64,000 nt of DNA from Carnegiea gigantea (GCA_029747015.1 JAKOGI010000145.1:741501-805500); one strand, 5' to 3'; numbered from the stretch's first letter, positions 33,671 through 47,640 are shown. The notes: a model not told the origin generated them from the letters alone. Made by a program: numbers and translations.

Positions 33671-34172
33671 CCATGCATCTACTTCATTCACACAATTAAT
33701 CACTCACCCTTTCAGATCACAAGCCCTGTACCCAATTTGTCTTGAGTATGATGAAAATTGTGCAGTAGAATGGGGTTAAGATGGGGAAGATTGATGATTA
33801 CCGGTGATGCACTGGACTTAGTGATACGAGATTATTGATGGATTGATGAAGAATTAGAGTTCCAGTTAGTGAAAATGGCTTCTCTGATAAATTATCATTG
33901 ACTGTTCTTTTATTTGTTTTTGGTTCAATGTAAAGGGTTTAATTTTAGTTCTTTCCACCAAATTTGTTGGGATATGTTATTCAATTTTTTTTCAGGACAT
34001 ATTACAAGTTTCATTCCTTGAGATACAAAGCTTATAGAACTTCTAATCAAATAGACAAGAGGCTTTGGCATTGAAACTTTGTTAAATTTGTTTCCAAAGA
34101 TGTATATAAATGTAATGGAGCTGATCATCTTGGCACCCCTTCCACATCATCATTCTTAGTGTTTGGATTTTC

Positions 34173-34812
34173 ATCTTTAATTTAATAACTTTTTCATTCT
34201 TTAATATTTTTATTTGTTTTTTTTACCTATTTCTGCCAACAAGGTATATTATAAACATATACATTATTCTCGCCATCTATATTTACAAATATATAGTTTA
34301 AAATATTTTTTGCGCGAGGATATGCATTTGACTTGAGCTAAAGACTTTTAGGTTTGCAAAGGAAGAGTCTTATATATTAATTTTTATCGTAAGTTTTGAT
34401 GGAAATTAATGCGAAATTTGTCTACCTTGATATGAGATCAGTATTTTGAGAATAGCATATCCTATATCAAATTAGGGTGTTCACACATGATTTTATCTTT
34501 AATATAATAATTTTTTCATTCTTTAATATTTTGTTTTTTTTCCTTTTTTTCCCAACAAGGTATATTATAAACATGTACATTATTCTCACCATCTATATTT
34601 ACAAATATACAGTTTCAAATATTTTTACGCAAGGATATGCATTTGACTGGAGCTAAAGGCTTTTAGGTTTGCGAAGGAAGAGTCTTATATATTAATTTTT
34701 ACTTTAAGTTTTGATGGAAACTACTGCGAAATTTGTCTACCTTGATATGAGATCAGTATTTTGAGAATAATATATCCTATATCAAACTAGGGTGTTCGCA
34801 CATGATTTTATT
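34173..34812. repeat. tandem duplication, 322-bp unit
   Basis: Unit 1 34173-34494 and unit 2 34495-about 34812. Both run ATCTTTAAT..TTTTTCATTCTTTAATATT..AAGGTATATTATAAACAT..GGATATGCATTTGACT..ATGAGATCAGTATTTTGAG..TAGGGTGTTC.CACATGATTTTAT with few differences, so this is fairly recent. Non-coding. Confidence 0.9.
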
Positions 34813-36424
34813 GGTTGGAATACTATACGTAAATCAACATCTTTTTTCTGTTCATTTAATTAAAAAAATTTAAATCTATATTTTATGTTTATGAATGAAT
34901 CAACATCTTTTCCTTTCTCATCAAATACATTTTGCATATATGTAGTTTTGTTTGCTTTATGTTTCCAATCTTTTAAATAGCAAATGTAGTATTATGAGTT
35001 GCGTATAAAGTAATACTAGATAAAGATGTGTGTTCTAATCTTATTGAGGTTAATATTTTGGATAATATACTGTAGATTTTGATTCTTATAGTAAAGAATA
35101 CGTAATTGCTAATATGATTGCCTCCTCCACCCCTTTTCTTATTATATTATCTTCTTCTAAAGTTTAGCAAATTAGTTTTATTCTTTATTTCTCTCCCCTA
35201 TGTTCATATCATGTTTTAAATGAGTTGTAATATCCTTCTCTAAGGTATAATATTTTCAATCAAATATGTATTGTGTTCATAATACTATTATTAGTAGAAT
35301 AAGTATAATCCTTAGTATCCATCCCTTCTTCTAATTGTTTAATGGGTTGTTCTTTACTTTTAATCTCTCCTTACTTATTTTGTAGCAGATGCAGGAAGTA
35401 CAACTAAATAATTATAGGGTTTCAGTTTTTTTGGTTGTATTCACAAGTTTTTTCACGTAATTTTGTTCGCCCTCCTTCTTGAACAACTTGCAATCTTTTA
35501 AAAAAACAAACTAAGGGATGAGATATTGATCTTTTAAAAATAGGAGAAGATATGAGTATGAGATTGGTGGAATACTACAGCGGCAGGACAATTGGAAAAG
35601 GATGCGAATACTGTATAGTTTTTTTTGTTTTTTTTAAGTTGAAAGACTACATAATTTGTATATCTAAATTATATAGTGAAGACTAACACAATTTGTATAT
35701 ACACGGTGAAAATAATCCGAGGAGACACCCAAAGTGAAAGCACTAGAGGGGAAAAAAGAATTATTATAGTTATTAGTTTTTTTACGGAGTAGGGAAATCT
35801 AGATTATTTTTACTCATATTATGATTTTCAGTTTCTAAAATCAATTCATGCATCTTTTGTTATAGTTCTTAACTCAATTTCTATAAAACAAGTCATCAAC
35901 TAAAAAAGGAGATGATCAATTTGATATAATTTTAACAAAAAAGGTTTTTTTAATTTGATGCAGACATAAAGAAAAAATATATCTGGTTCAAGGTTTAAAT
36001 TATTGATTATAAGATTTAGAGTTAATTAAGTTTGAAAAAATAAAGTACAAACAATGTATGAATTCTTGTATACAGAGTGTCCATTTAATTAACCATTTAA
36101 GTAAAATTTTTTACTTTTTTTTTATAACTATTATGTGTTTTTATTATTTGAAATAAAATTAGACTTCTCTGTTATCAAATTATTTTTCTTTCATAGATTT
36201 TTTTTTAAAATTAAGCACCCATGCAAAAGCACGGGCACAAACTAGTAATATAAAATATAAAAGAGTCATCTATAATCTGTTATATCTTAAAAACGTTAAT
36301 CACAACACCTAAACTCTTCTCTTCAAAAATTAGAATGTTAAGACTTGCAAGGCAAGCTCTAATCAATACAAGAAGTAATTATTTTGCCACACAAAATCCA
36401 AATTTTAAGATGTAATTGATAAAG
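34813..36424. other. AT-rich intergenic DNA
   Basis: No gene, RNA or element recognised. Confidence 0.5.
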
Positions 36425-37760
36425 TAAAACTTCATTCTAGAAAACCCTAATTCTTTATTCGTTTTTAGGGGCTACCATGAGCTTTTTGCCAATGGTAAGC
36501 CCCAATATCTTCTTTGTTAATGTTGATTCTCGTATGTTATCCACAAATAAATATTGTCTGTCAATCCATTTGTGAGAGTCTCTTCGTAGCCTCTTCTAAT
36601 GGGTGGTACTATCTCTTGCTTGCTCCCAGAGTAATTTTATTAGTTTCATTTCACTGAGTACTACTTATGTTGGATCGAATCATTAGCCAATTACAAGATC
36701 AAACTACAACGAGCATCAATTTTATGAATGAATAGGTAATCTCTTCCATTTTAGATTTTTAAATAATAAGAGAGGAATTGAGTAAAATATCCTTATCGAT
36801 AGTTCCAACAATTATATTCTTTTTTTTTGGCAAAAGATTTTTTTTGGTCTTTCTTCTCTCTATATCTCTGTACTAAATGGACTTAAGTTGTCTTCCCTAA
36901 CTGAGATCAAAGAACTATAGGTATTTTGTCTATTTAAAGTAGGAGATAGCACCCAAATTATTACCTTTTTTCACCAATAATGCCCACTCATTTGGAATTG
37001 AATTCAACTTGTGTTGCTTTGCCTTTTTCGGACTGAGAATTCTTCTCTCAGTGGTCCGAATCCACTTCTAAGTAGGCGACATAGGGAATCGATAGATATT
37101 GAAAATAGAAAATGGAGACTTGTCCCCAAAATGGCTTTAATTGCACTTCACAGTATGAGTTTTTGAATGCCAATGAGTTGAGAAACATAAATGTGTTTCA
37201 AAACTCATCGCTAACTTGTTATATAGTGTGGCTTTGAGAGGTCTGAAAACTTCAATTTGAACGCAAGAATTTACTACCAAAAAAGGACCTTTTATGTACA
37301 ATCGTGCATAATCTCGAATGAACCTCTTTCATGGAATTCCAACAACTTTCCTAGAAACAGAAAATCTTTAATTTTTTGCAGAGATTGGTTTGGATCTTTC
37401 TGGAAGCATCAACAACCGTTTATCCACTAAGGGGGAAAAACTTAGGAGGGGAATCTCACATGTAGCCCAAACTCCTCCCTCCTATGCGCCGATCGGTTGT
37501 TGGAAATAGAGTAGACCCTAGCCCAGATTGGCTTTTCGGGAAGCCCATGGGGAAGTTTATATAAGATTTATTAATCTCCTTGTTAAGGCGTACATTATGA
37601 AGTAACGATTGAGTAGAAGAGAAGCATCTAGAGGAGTTTTAATTATTTTTTCATTCAAAGTGTTTATCTTGTTATTTTAGTCATGAGTTCGTTTGAGTAT
37701 GAAGTTTATTGTAAATGTCATACAGGATTCAGTTAATGAATTCATCTTTTATTTTAAAAA
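36425..37760 (+). repeat. dispersed repeat, copy B with insertion
   Basis: Homologous to 29590-30150, but with about 800 bp of extra sequence between roughly 36750 and 37540. That extra part contains a short hairpin (CTGAGAATTCTTCTCAG near 37036-37052). Confidence 0.55.
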
Positions 37761-38108
37761 ACATGAAAATATGTTATTTACGTGCCCGGTGGATATGAAA
37801 ACACTTGAGGAAAAAAAAAGAGAATTCCTTAATATAGCGGTAATAGATTTATGGCTTGTCCATCGCCAAATTGTGTTAGTGGCATATGCAACAATGGTGG
37901 CATTTGCATGATAACTATGGCACAGGGCTACACCATTTTTTTTCTTTTCATTTTTTGGGCTCGTAATTTAATATCATGACAAATATGATTAGTTTCCTGT
38001 ACTAAGAAGTTTGAATTGGTTTTCTTTTCTTTTCTCCTTTTGTCCATTGACTCAAAATTAAATTGTTTTGGTTTAACGGTGAATGTGGACTAACATAATA
38101 ATGATCTG

Positions 38109-38696
38109 TGTTTTAGCTCAGATTAGATTTCTGAGCTTTTCTTGGAACCTTGAGTAGCTCATGCTATTGTTCAAGGATTTTATGCAAAACAACTCTTAAA
38201 AGAGGGAACTGTTTCTCATCTTCAAGAGCCTCTAGTGGTTAAGTAGGGAGAATCCAAGAAGAGAATTAGCCTATGGCTGCTAGGTAGACTTTTCTGTATT
38301 TTCTGCTCTATTGTGTTCCTGTGTCTCTTGCCTTTGGGCCTAGCCAAGACTTGTTTATATATAGGGATTTAGGGCAGTTCTCTTAGAGGAATTTAGCTGA
38401 GATTTCATATTTGTTCAAATATTGATTTTATTCCAAATTTCATTCAACTTCAACAATATATACTGTTTTCCAAAATATGTTATGGAGATCTTGGTTGGAT
38501 CACTTACCCATTTTCAAAAGCCATGCATGTAGAAAATAAGCCACAGCTTCGCCATATTAGGTTTTACCAAACTTTTTACTTGGACCTTGATCTAAAGCTC
38601 AATTTTGGTAGCTTAATTAATCCAACTAATTTTTTTCCTTGCACTTTTACTGGGATTTGGCACAATGCCTTTTAGAGATTTTATCAACCCAGATCA
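38109..38696 (-). repeat. 3' LTR of the gypsy element
   Basis: 588 bp. On the minus strand it begins TGATCTGGG immediately after the polypurine tract and ends ..CTAAAACA. Alignable over its full length with 55895-56483 (shared CTTCAAGAGCCTC, GACTTGTTTA, TTAGAGGAATT, GATTTTATT). Confidence 0.8.
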
Positions 38697-38710
38697 TTTT
38701 CTCCTTAAGG
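38697..38710 (-). other. polypurine tract
   Basis: Minus strand CCTTAAGGAGAAAA directly abuts the TG of the 3' LTR. This is the expected plus-strand DNA primer for reverse transcription. Confidence 0.65.
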
Positions 38711-39129
38711 TATATCAGATTTCAATCTAACATGCCTTAACTTGTGGCCAGATGTAACCTCTTTTATGCTTTAGGGATTTTTCGCCTTGAACATTGAGTT
38801 TGTCTAGACCATACAAACTTTCTCAGGGTTGGTTTTTGCACCTTTTATTGATTTGACAACATAGAGGAGGTTTGTAGTTAAGAAGATAGAAGAAGACATA
38901 TGGGGCATCTTTTATGGATTAATGTCCTCTTAACAACCTGCACCTCTATGACGTTGCCAGAGGGGATAACCTTTATAACTACATGATGGGCCAGTATTAT
39001 AGGTGATTGGTCCTGCTTCAGGGCTTGGCACGCTAGGTGATGTGTGACATTTTTTCCCAGTCCCTCCTACTATTGAATAAGAGATTTTTGATGATGTAAT
39101 GGGCACCTTGATAGGTGTCCCATTATAGC

Positions 39130-42100
39130 TGCTGATGGAAGGGCTGAGGGTCCTTTTGGGATTAACTACCCCTGAATCTAACCTGACCCCCATGATTTTT
39201 GGGAGTTTGCTCTCCCAGATGTCCTTCTCCTCCTCCTTATCCATGACCTCTTACTATACTCCTCCAAAAGTTGCTTTTCCAAGGGTTAACACTGCTCTAA
39301 ATGAGGCAGGAGCCTTTGTGGTGTCTTCTAAAGAAGACTCTAGCAGCATGACAATTGATGGGGATGAGCCTTGTTCCAATTCTAAATGGAGGTTTCAACC
39401 CTCATTAGCCATTTTGGAGAGCAAATGAGTAGGGTTGCTGCTATTAATGATGATAATGATTCTTATCCCCTATTTAACATGAGCCTCTGTCTTGGCTCTA
39501 TTAGATGAAGATGTTCACACTTTTTCCAATTCCACCGATGACTCCTTTAGCCCTATGAAATTGTTCGGTTCAGGTATAAGGATGTTAGAAAGAATCCGGG
39601 CCCGGTTCCAAAGGCATGAAAAGAGAGAGGAAAAGGCATTGAGTCTACTTTTCCTAGAATTGGCATTGGGCCAAAGAGATCTTCCAACATGGCAATATGA
39701 TTACTTGTTAAGTCCAGTCCCTCTTAGGCTTTTGCGATAATCTGAGTACCAAAGGCTCTTTGGTCGTCAGGGGTCTTGATCTTGATCTTTTTCTTCTCTT
39801 AATTTTTCTTCTTCTCATCTTTGTGTACATTTCCTTGCTCTCTCTCTCTATAATGTAGATCTTTACAAGTTGATGCAAATATTGTGAAGTTATATAATTA
39901 ATGAAGAATCCTCTTTTTTTCCCACTTTTGTCTAATGTTGATCCTTTATTTTATCATTTTTGGCAATTTTCCCTTTCTCCCCCATCTTGAATTACAGAAA
40001 TGGTAATTTCTTAGGATTTTCCTCTATTCCAAAAGGTAAGAGTTCTATTTCTTCTATAAACAAGGAGTTTTTCTCTATAAATAGAGACTTTTAGGGATTT
40101 TACCATCCAAAAGCCAACACATTTCACAACATTACATGACTACACTAGGATTTCTTCTTTTTACCCTCAATCTCTATAAGAAATGGCTCCACTTTAACCC
40201 ATTTACTCCTGGAGTCTAACATGGCCTCCATCTCTTCCTCTAGTGGGAATTATTTGCTTCTTTGTCTACAATTATGCATGGGTTGAAATGTTTCATAGTG
40301 CTAATTCTATTTCTAAAATTAGAACTCTAAAAGCTTGCTTCTAGGTCCTTCTCATGGAAAATTTCTTTAAGTTTGGAGTATCTCATCAAGAAGTGGGTGT
40401 CCACTTTCTTTCTAGCGTTAAAGCTAACCATTAGGATTGCTTTAAGGCCAGATGGTAGGTTTTAACAGAATAAGTATTCTTCTTACACTCCTTGAATTTC
40501 TCATGAAGTTCAAGAATTTCTTAGCCATTCCCCAAGCGTATGCATCTTTGGTATCATTTGTAATGGGATGAGTTGGTATCTAGGGGCCTTTTATGGGAAA
40601 TATCCCTTTGACTGGTCCCTAGATACATTTGTCATTTGGAGTTCAGGTACAAGTCTTGAATTGAATGAATTCTCAAATTCGGCCAGCACCTGGGAGCATT
40701 GTCCTTTCATCTTTGTCTCTGAACCTCAAAGATAGGTAAGTCTTCATCACCTTTTGTATGGGTAGCTACTTCCCCCATATTCCATCCCTACCGTCTTTGT
40801 TGGGAGCATAACCATAGTAGGGCTATCTTGCTTTTCTTAGGAACATATTGAAGCATATTGGGGGTGCACTTCACCGTGCAACTGTTCTCCAACTCCTTGA
40901 CCAGTCTCTTTCCCAAGTATCTCTCCAAAAGCCTTGGAATCTACTGAGATAGGTAAAATGAAGTTGAACCTGAATAAACAATGCTTACTCAGAAGACAGA
41001 GGTTAAAACCTCATCCATCTAGGAGCTCCATTTGAATAGAACACCAAGAAACATCTGAAGATGATATAAAGCCCTTGGATTCTGAAGAATATAATACTGC
41101 CCTCTTTAACAGCAGAAAGCTGTGGTTGAACCAAAGTCTACTCGTGACTCTGATTTAGATTAGTATCTATATAGCTTTTGATCTTCTACTTTTGTTGTTG
41201 TCTGCTTGTAGTAGATTATCCCTTTCTCTGGGGTATATCATAGTCTTTGTACTTATACACTTTTTTTCCCCCATATTAATGGAATTGTAGTGTTTGGGAT
41301 TTTTTTTGTGAATTTTCGAGTGAAAATATAACATTTAATGCCAGTTTGGTTTTCTTCGCCCAATTTTGATCTTTACCCTTTATCATCCTCTGACTTTATT
41401 TTTTAGCCCGTTTTAAAACAAGTTAGGATCATAAAGGTATCTTATGTGGTTAATTAGGTTTTTGCCAATTTTTGCCATTTCGACTTCTTTCATTCTTTAA
41501 GCAGAGTTTCAACTTATGGGCATGTAAGCTTCAGACTAACTTATTCCCATCTTCATCACTCCATCAAACATTATCACCAATTTCTCAAATTTCTTGTGAA
41601 ATCGAAAACATGGCTACTGAATTCTTCAAGATGCATATGTAAGATCATTTAGAATTATGTGAGAGTGTTATGAAGGCTTCTTATTTTATAGAAAAATTTT
41701 AGGCGGTTTTGGGCATAAATTCGAAGAATTGTGGTCTATACGCATTGATGACTATCAATTAAAAGCTTTAAAAGTAAAGCAAATGTCATAAACAACATTG
41801 ACATGAATGTCTCCCACTTTAACATTCGCCTACCCAAGCCCAATAGATATGTGTTGAAACCCCTAAGTGGCATTATGCCATTTATAGGGAGCATTTTAAG
41901 TTCAAATTGAGACTATCTCTTCATTACTTTATCAAGCAGTTATCAAGCTCAATAGGGGCTTCCCAACCCCAGTAATTCCTGAGTATGCAGCCTATTTGAG
42001 GAATGCCAAGAAGAGACTTCCTCTATATGGACGATGTTAATGAGAAAATAGTCATCTAATGGCCACACATCATTGATATCAAGGACTCTAACCTGCTCAC

Positions 42101-43446
42101 AAGTCTTTGGTGATCCCTTTATGTTCCTACAACTTTTTACGTTTTAGACCTTTGTTTGTTCTTAGCCTCTCTTTTCCTTCTCAATAAAAGCTTGTGCTGA
42201 TTGCTGAGCTCCTTAAACAGGAACACTAAAGGGTAGAAAATATGAAAAGAAGAAGACTAGACTTTTCTAGTTAAAGTCTCTCCTGCTCAATAGGATCACT
42301 TTGTAAAGCTGATGAAAGATAAGGAGAGGGAGGTAAAACGCTTCCAATTTATAAACAAGAGAATGTCCAAGTTGGCAATAAAGAAGAAGAGCTTAGCATC
42401 AGTCACACCTAACTTAGTGAGGGTGAACTACTAGTTAAGCATCTTCTCCATGTAAAGGATATGAATACAACTAAAAGCAGGCCCTCTGGGAGCAAGGAGA
42501 GGAGTCCTGCTTGTTTCAAGAGGAAGACAATAGCTAGGAAAGCTCAAACTCCACCCTCATCAACAAAGGGTAACCTCAGTCAAAAGGTGGAGGAGGTGAC
42601 TCCTAGGGTTTCTACCGCCATTGACACTTTACCTCTAGTTGCTCTAGTGGGTGGCGAAAGTGTGCAGGGTAATATTCCTAAGGTTGCCATTAGCAAGGTT
42701 AGTGAGGATGCTGGGAGACTCAGCACAGTGTTCTTCTGAACATTGTCGATGGTTCTCCTAGAGGTTCCTTCATTAACCCTAACACTGAGGGCCCTTCTTC
42801 TTCTAACAACTCTCCTAGTGTTGTTGGCCAACTTGCATTGAGAAAGGGGAGAAGCAGGAGATTAAAGGAAATTGAGATTAAAGGAAATTGACACTCCTCT
42901 CATTGGTATCCCTTCATCCTCCTCCATTCCTGAGAAGAAAAGAGGTGGTCCTTCAAACTAGAACAAAACTCCCTCCCCTGACCATATCCCATAAAAGTTT
43001 CAAGAGCACAGAGTTGTGCCTTCTAAAGGTTCTCCAGATGCTATATAGAATGACAATTCTCTTCATTTTAAAGAAGGCTTGAGAAAGCTAATTCTAGAAG
43101 ACTTTTAGGATACATTCTCCCTTTCCTTGATATAAAGCTTTAGACTATTGTTAAGAAGTTACAAGCTCATCCTTTTGCTCCTTTTTCTAAGTTGGAACTC
43201 GTTAGGGCTAAAATTACCCTTTCAAGAGCCTAACTTTAGGAATCTTAGGAAGCTTTAAAGAAGGCTCAAGTTGAGAACAAGAGTTTGAAGGAAGAATTAG
43301 AGAGGGAAAAAGAGACCATCTGCTTCTACATAAAGGATGTGATCAAGACTTTAACCAGCCAATGTTCTAACTTTTTGAAGCAGGCAGATGTAAATGTTAG
43401 TGCCCAAAAGTTTAAGAGGAGGAGGATTGAATATACACATTTGTAA
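39130..43446 (+). pseudogene. opposite-strand ORF region between integrase and 3' LTR
   Basis: Open plus-strand pieces run antisense to pol: 39135-39428, 39492-39740, 42461-42739 (MNTTKSRPSGSKERSPACFK..), and a coiled-coil-like end at about 43250-43446 (KKAQVENKSLKEELEREKET..., stop TAA). A piece near 41930-42010 reads PVIPEYAAYLRNAKKRLPLYG. Tat-lineage plant gypsy elements are known to carry extra antisense ORFs in exactly this position, some encoding plant-mobile-domain-like proteins. I infer that identity and cannot confirm the domain. Many stops, so inactive. Confidence 0.5.
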
Positions 43447-43847
43447 TTTTTACATTATGGTTACACTATAATTTCATTCATTTAATAACTTTTGTGAATT
43501 CAAGAATTGTATGTCTTTTTAGTAGAATTCCTATTCCTATCAAGCCTTGATAAAACTTTGTGGAATTTCTATTATCAATTCTTGATGTGAATTTTTTGCC
43601 TTGGTCTTTGGAATTTTATTGTTCATAAGTCTTGATTCAGCCTCTTAAAATTCCCTTAGCTGAATTTTTTTAACCCTATTTTGGGAATGTATTATGCTTT
43701 TCCACCCAATCACATCATTCACATTCTAATTAAATGATTCATAATACAAAATAAATGTGAGGAATGTAAAAGTTGTTTGATTGGCATTGCTAAAAATAAA
43801 ATATTCACCCTAGGGAGACTTAAAGTTCTCAGCCTAGCTATAGAACT

Positions 43848-45700
43848 TTAGATAATACTGAAATGTAAATGTCTAAGTAGGAATAACAACAACTCGTAAC
43901 AAATGGCTTTTGTATAAAAATGTCTGAGACTACCTACATGCCAAGTATTTGACACTTCTTTACCAACTAAGATGAAGAGTTTGTAAGTACCTAAGTAAAT
44001 TTCTTCTTGCACACCATTAGGTTCTTCCCAATTTGCTCCTAGCTTGCCTGGGTGCTTTCTAACTGTTTCAATACTTCTGAGGACCAGATCACCAAGATTC
44101 AACATCTATGAGTTAACATTCTATTGTAGGCCTTGGTGATTCTTACTTTATACAACTCTTTCCCCGCTGTAGCTTTTTCCCTCACTTCTAACAATAAGCC
44201 CAGGGCTTTAATCTATCTCCTTTCATTTTTGTACCCTCAAACTGGTTATACCAACCTCTATAGGTATGAGGGCATTTGTACCATATGTGAGCACAAAGTG
44301 CGTGTGACCGGTAAAAGTTTTGACAATTGTCATTAAGGACCAAAGGGTGCTTGGTACCTCATCTACCTAGGCTTTTTATCTCCTTCAACTTCTTCTTAAA
44401 TGCGTGGATTATTGACTTGTCCATTAGTTTCAAGTCTTACAATTGAAGTATTATGAATCGAGATCCTTAGCCCCTTCTAATATGCCTTGGTCTTCTTTCT
44501 AATTAATTGCCTTCTATTGTCAATTGTAACTAACCTTGAAGTCTACACCTTGTAATCATATCTTGACACAGAAAGTATGTAACTTTTTGTTATGTGATTG
44601 TTAGTAATGCTTCAAGTTCTACCCAGTTTGGAAAGCATTCTAAGTGCTTATGGGAATGAACCTAGGATGTCTATCGCCTATCTTGCAAAGGGTATTAGCT
44701 CCACTATTGCAAGTAAATTAGTGGCTGGTGCATTTATGTTAGGAAGTGACATTGACATTTGTCATATTTTCTAACATAGCCTAGTGCATATCTGAGCAGA
44801 GTGGGATAGTCAAATTATGCCCTCAGTATCTTACCTACCAAAAACATACTTCGTACATGTGATATGCAATCTCCTTCATAAATTTTTGTTAGGATATAGT
44901 CTTCTTTTCCCTTTGTCACATATTTGATAGGGATTTTGCATATCCTCTTTTGCAAAGTTCCCCCCTAAAATATGCAAAACCATACTACCTTCTTGTTGAG
45001 CTTTTGGATTGTCTACGAGTTTTTCTGTCTCCAAGTAATCTACGATTGGTGCCAACAAGGAATTATCTACGTATAACACACAAGTCTCCTCCTGGTCTAT
45101 GCTTCTGCGTCTTATAATATCCCAGAAAGCCGATCTTGGAGAATCATTATGTACTGAACTTGCCAACTTGATCAATGCTTGTGTTCCTTATCTTTGTTTT
45201 GTTCTTTTAATGTGAGTTATCTCAAATTGAGGGAAGTCTTTGATGGACTTTGAACCTTGGCCAGATGTTTGGCCATGTAGTTTCCGTTAGCCTCACATTA
45301 ACTGTTGATTTAGCTGACCACCAGTTGTGAGTCACTAAAGACTATGATATTTTTTTGCTACTAAGGTCTTGCATATTCCCAAACCACTATGATTGCTTTA
45401 TATTCTTCTTCATTATTGGTGGTTGAAAATGCAAACCTTAAGGCATACTCAAATTGCTCTATATTTGGAGATATTAGAATTAGGCCTATCACTGATCCAT
45501 TATGTGTGAAAGATCCATTTGGATAGACAGTCCACCAGTATGCCTTTGATTTTAGGATTTTATCCTTGAACCTATACTGGGCCAGAAAATTAGGCAGGGT
45601 TTATGCATTGATTGCTATTCAAAGTCTGTACTATATCTCAACCTAGACAACTCCTTTGCCTAGAGCAAAGTTCCCCTAAACAATCATATTTCTGCATCTT
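43848..45700 (-). pseudogene. gypsy RNase H and integrase
   Basis: RNase H: WTVYPNGSFTHNGSVIGLIL (expected VDGS, so the first catalytic Asp is lost), FAFSTTNNEEEYKAI and FSDSQLVV, at 45530-45290. The linker (KLASSVHNDSPRSAFWDIIR, 45175 downward) and a zinc-binding/core part follow with many stops. The integrase C-terminal module reads LGDLVLRSIE..GKLGANWEEP..YLGTYKL (44105-43848). The enzyme would process the RNA primer and insert the cDNA. Broken by several stops and frameshifts. Confidence 0.85.
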
Positions 45701-45859
45701 CTTCTTCAGTGCCTGGTCTGTTAAGACCTTAATGAGGTGTGTCTCAAAATAAGGCCTCAACTTTCTAACTACTGTGACCATGACCATGACTAACTTCTCA
45801 ATGTTTAGATAACTAAGTTTTGGTCTTTTCCAGATATGACTAACAAAGTAAGCTGGAAT

Positions 45860-46800
45860 CTATCTGTTATTTTCTTACCTCATTAAGACTACACTGACTA
45901 CCACTTCTGCTGCTGATAAGTATACTACAATTTCCTCCCCGAAGTTAGGGTTGGATAATGATGGTATATTAGACAAATACTATTTGAGTTATTTGAAGAC
46001 ATCCTCTGCCTCTTTAATCCATATACGATCTTTTATTGACCTCAAGCACTTGAAGAATGGGAGACACTATTGTGTAGAATTGGAAACAAATCTTCTGAGG
46101 ACTGCCATGCAACCTATCAGTTTTTAAACCTCTTTCACAACCCTAGGGCTATGCATGTCCAATATTGCTTGCACTTTTTTAGGATTTACTTTTGTCCTTC
46201 TCTTATTGATAGTGAACCCCAAAAATTTGCCCATGATACCCAAAGGCACACTTTTTGGGATTCAGCTTCATCCCATACCTTTTCAAAAGTTTCCTTTAGA
46301 TCTAGAAGGCCCTGATCTAGAGTCTTAGGCTTGACTATCATATGATAAAAGTATAACTCCATATTTATACCTATCTACCTTTGAAAGAGTTTGATAATCA
46401 ACTCTGATATGTAGCACTGTATTCTTCAGTCTAAATGATATTGTTATATAACAATACAACCCTTGATGTGTCATGAAAGTTATACAATCTTGATCTTGTT
46501 TTCATAGTTGTATTTGAAGGAAACCTAAGTATGCTTCCATGAATGTCAAGCAACCATGAACAGTGGTTGAGTTTACTAATTGGTTAACCTTTGAAAGTGG
46601 AAATAATCTTTAGGACAATCCTTTTTAAGATTTGTATAATCGAAGCACATTCTCCACGACCAATTTGTCTTCTTTATCATTACTATATTTGCCAACTAGT
46701 CATGACAATAACATTCCTTGATAAATCCAACATCCAATAACTTTTACACTTCTTTTAACACTACCTTGTTCGTGTCAGGGGCAAAGTATCTCCTTTTCTG
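45860..46800 (-). pseudogene. gypsy reverse transcriptase
   Basis: Fragments in different frames: GFIKECYCHD then LANIVMIKKTN, WRMCFDYTNLKKDCPKDYF, FMEAYLGFLQ, and YFYHMIVKPKT where the family has YVDDMIVK, so the catalytic Asp pair is lost. RNase-H-proximal pieces (PKKVQAILDM.SPRVVKEV, YLSAAEVVVS) follow. Inactive. Confidence 0.85.
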
Positions 46801-47249
46801 TATTACAGACTTCACTAGAGGATTTATGGCCAATTTATGAACTATGATACTCGAATATATTCTTGACATCTCTTGCTCTACATAATTAAACACATTTGCA
46901 TATCACCTCAGCAAGGATATTAGGACTTCTTGGAAACTTGCTTCCATATTGCTCCAATTTGTGTAGTCTTAAACTGGTTCTTAGACAGTGGTCCTTCTTA
47001 CAATTGACCCTTTGATTCTAGCCTAGGATTCTTGCCATTTCTATTGTGAAGTTCAGATATTAAGACCTTGTTGACCTCTAGCTAATGCATTGCTTGACTC
47101 TTATTCTTTTCTGAGGCTTCCGCTACCTTATATTCTGTCTGTGAGACTATAGCTTTTGAGGTGGCAATGTAACACTTCCTAGAGCTCTTATGATCTGCTA
47201 AGATCCTACCTATGAAGCCATTGTTTGCTGTATATTGTATGTTTAGGTT

Positions 47250-47640
47250 TTAGGTGAACAGTGTTACACTTGGAAAGTTGAACGATGGTCTTTCCACTGT
47301 TATGTAATTAGCAGAAGGTACATTCTTGGCTATGTAGTCTACCATTACTTAGTTGGTATTTCCCTCTGGGTCCCTACCTTGGTAAGTGACTTGATAATCC
47401 CTTTGGGATGTGTGGCGTGTCATGCGAAAGCCGTGATGGAGTATGGTGCTAGAGACATGCCTTTATCTTATAAATGAAGTTTGATAAAATAGTCATAGAG
47501 CATGACAAGTATAGAATTTCCAGTAGCTAATATTACCTAACTAATCTCATGGTTAGCTACTGTCAAATTAATAACCAAGGGATCATCATGAGGTTGAAAT
47601 AAAGGTCTAGCACCCTTCAAATATCTTCCTAGGCAGAGAG
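47250..47640 (-). pseudogene. gypsy aspartic protease region
   Basis: HDDPLVINLTVANHEIS is followed by VILATGNSILVMLYDYFIK, aligning with the family's LVDTGSSVNILFYDAF. The catalytic Asp of DTG is Ala here. KGIIKSLTKVGT and a degenerate ILGRP-like end follow. Confidence 0.75.
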
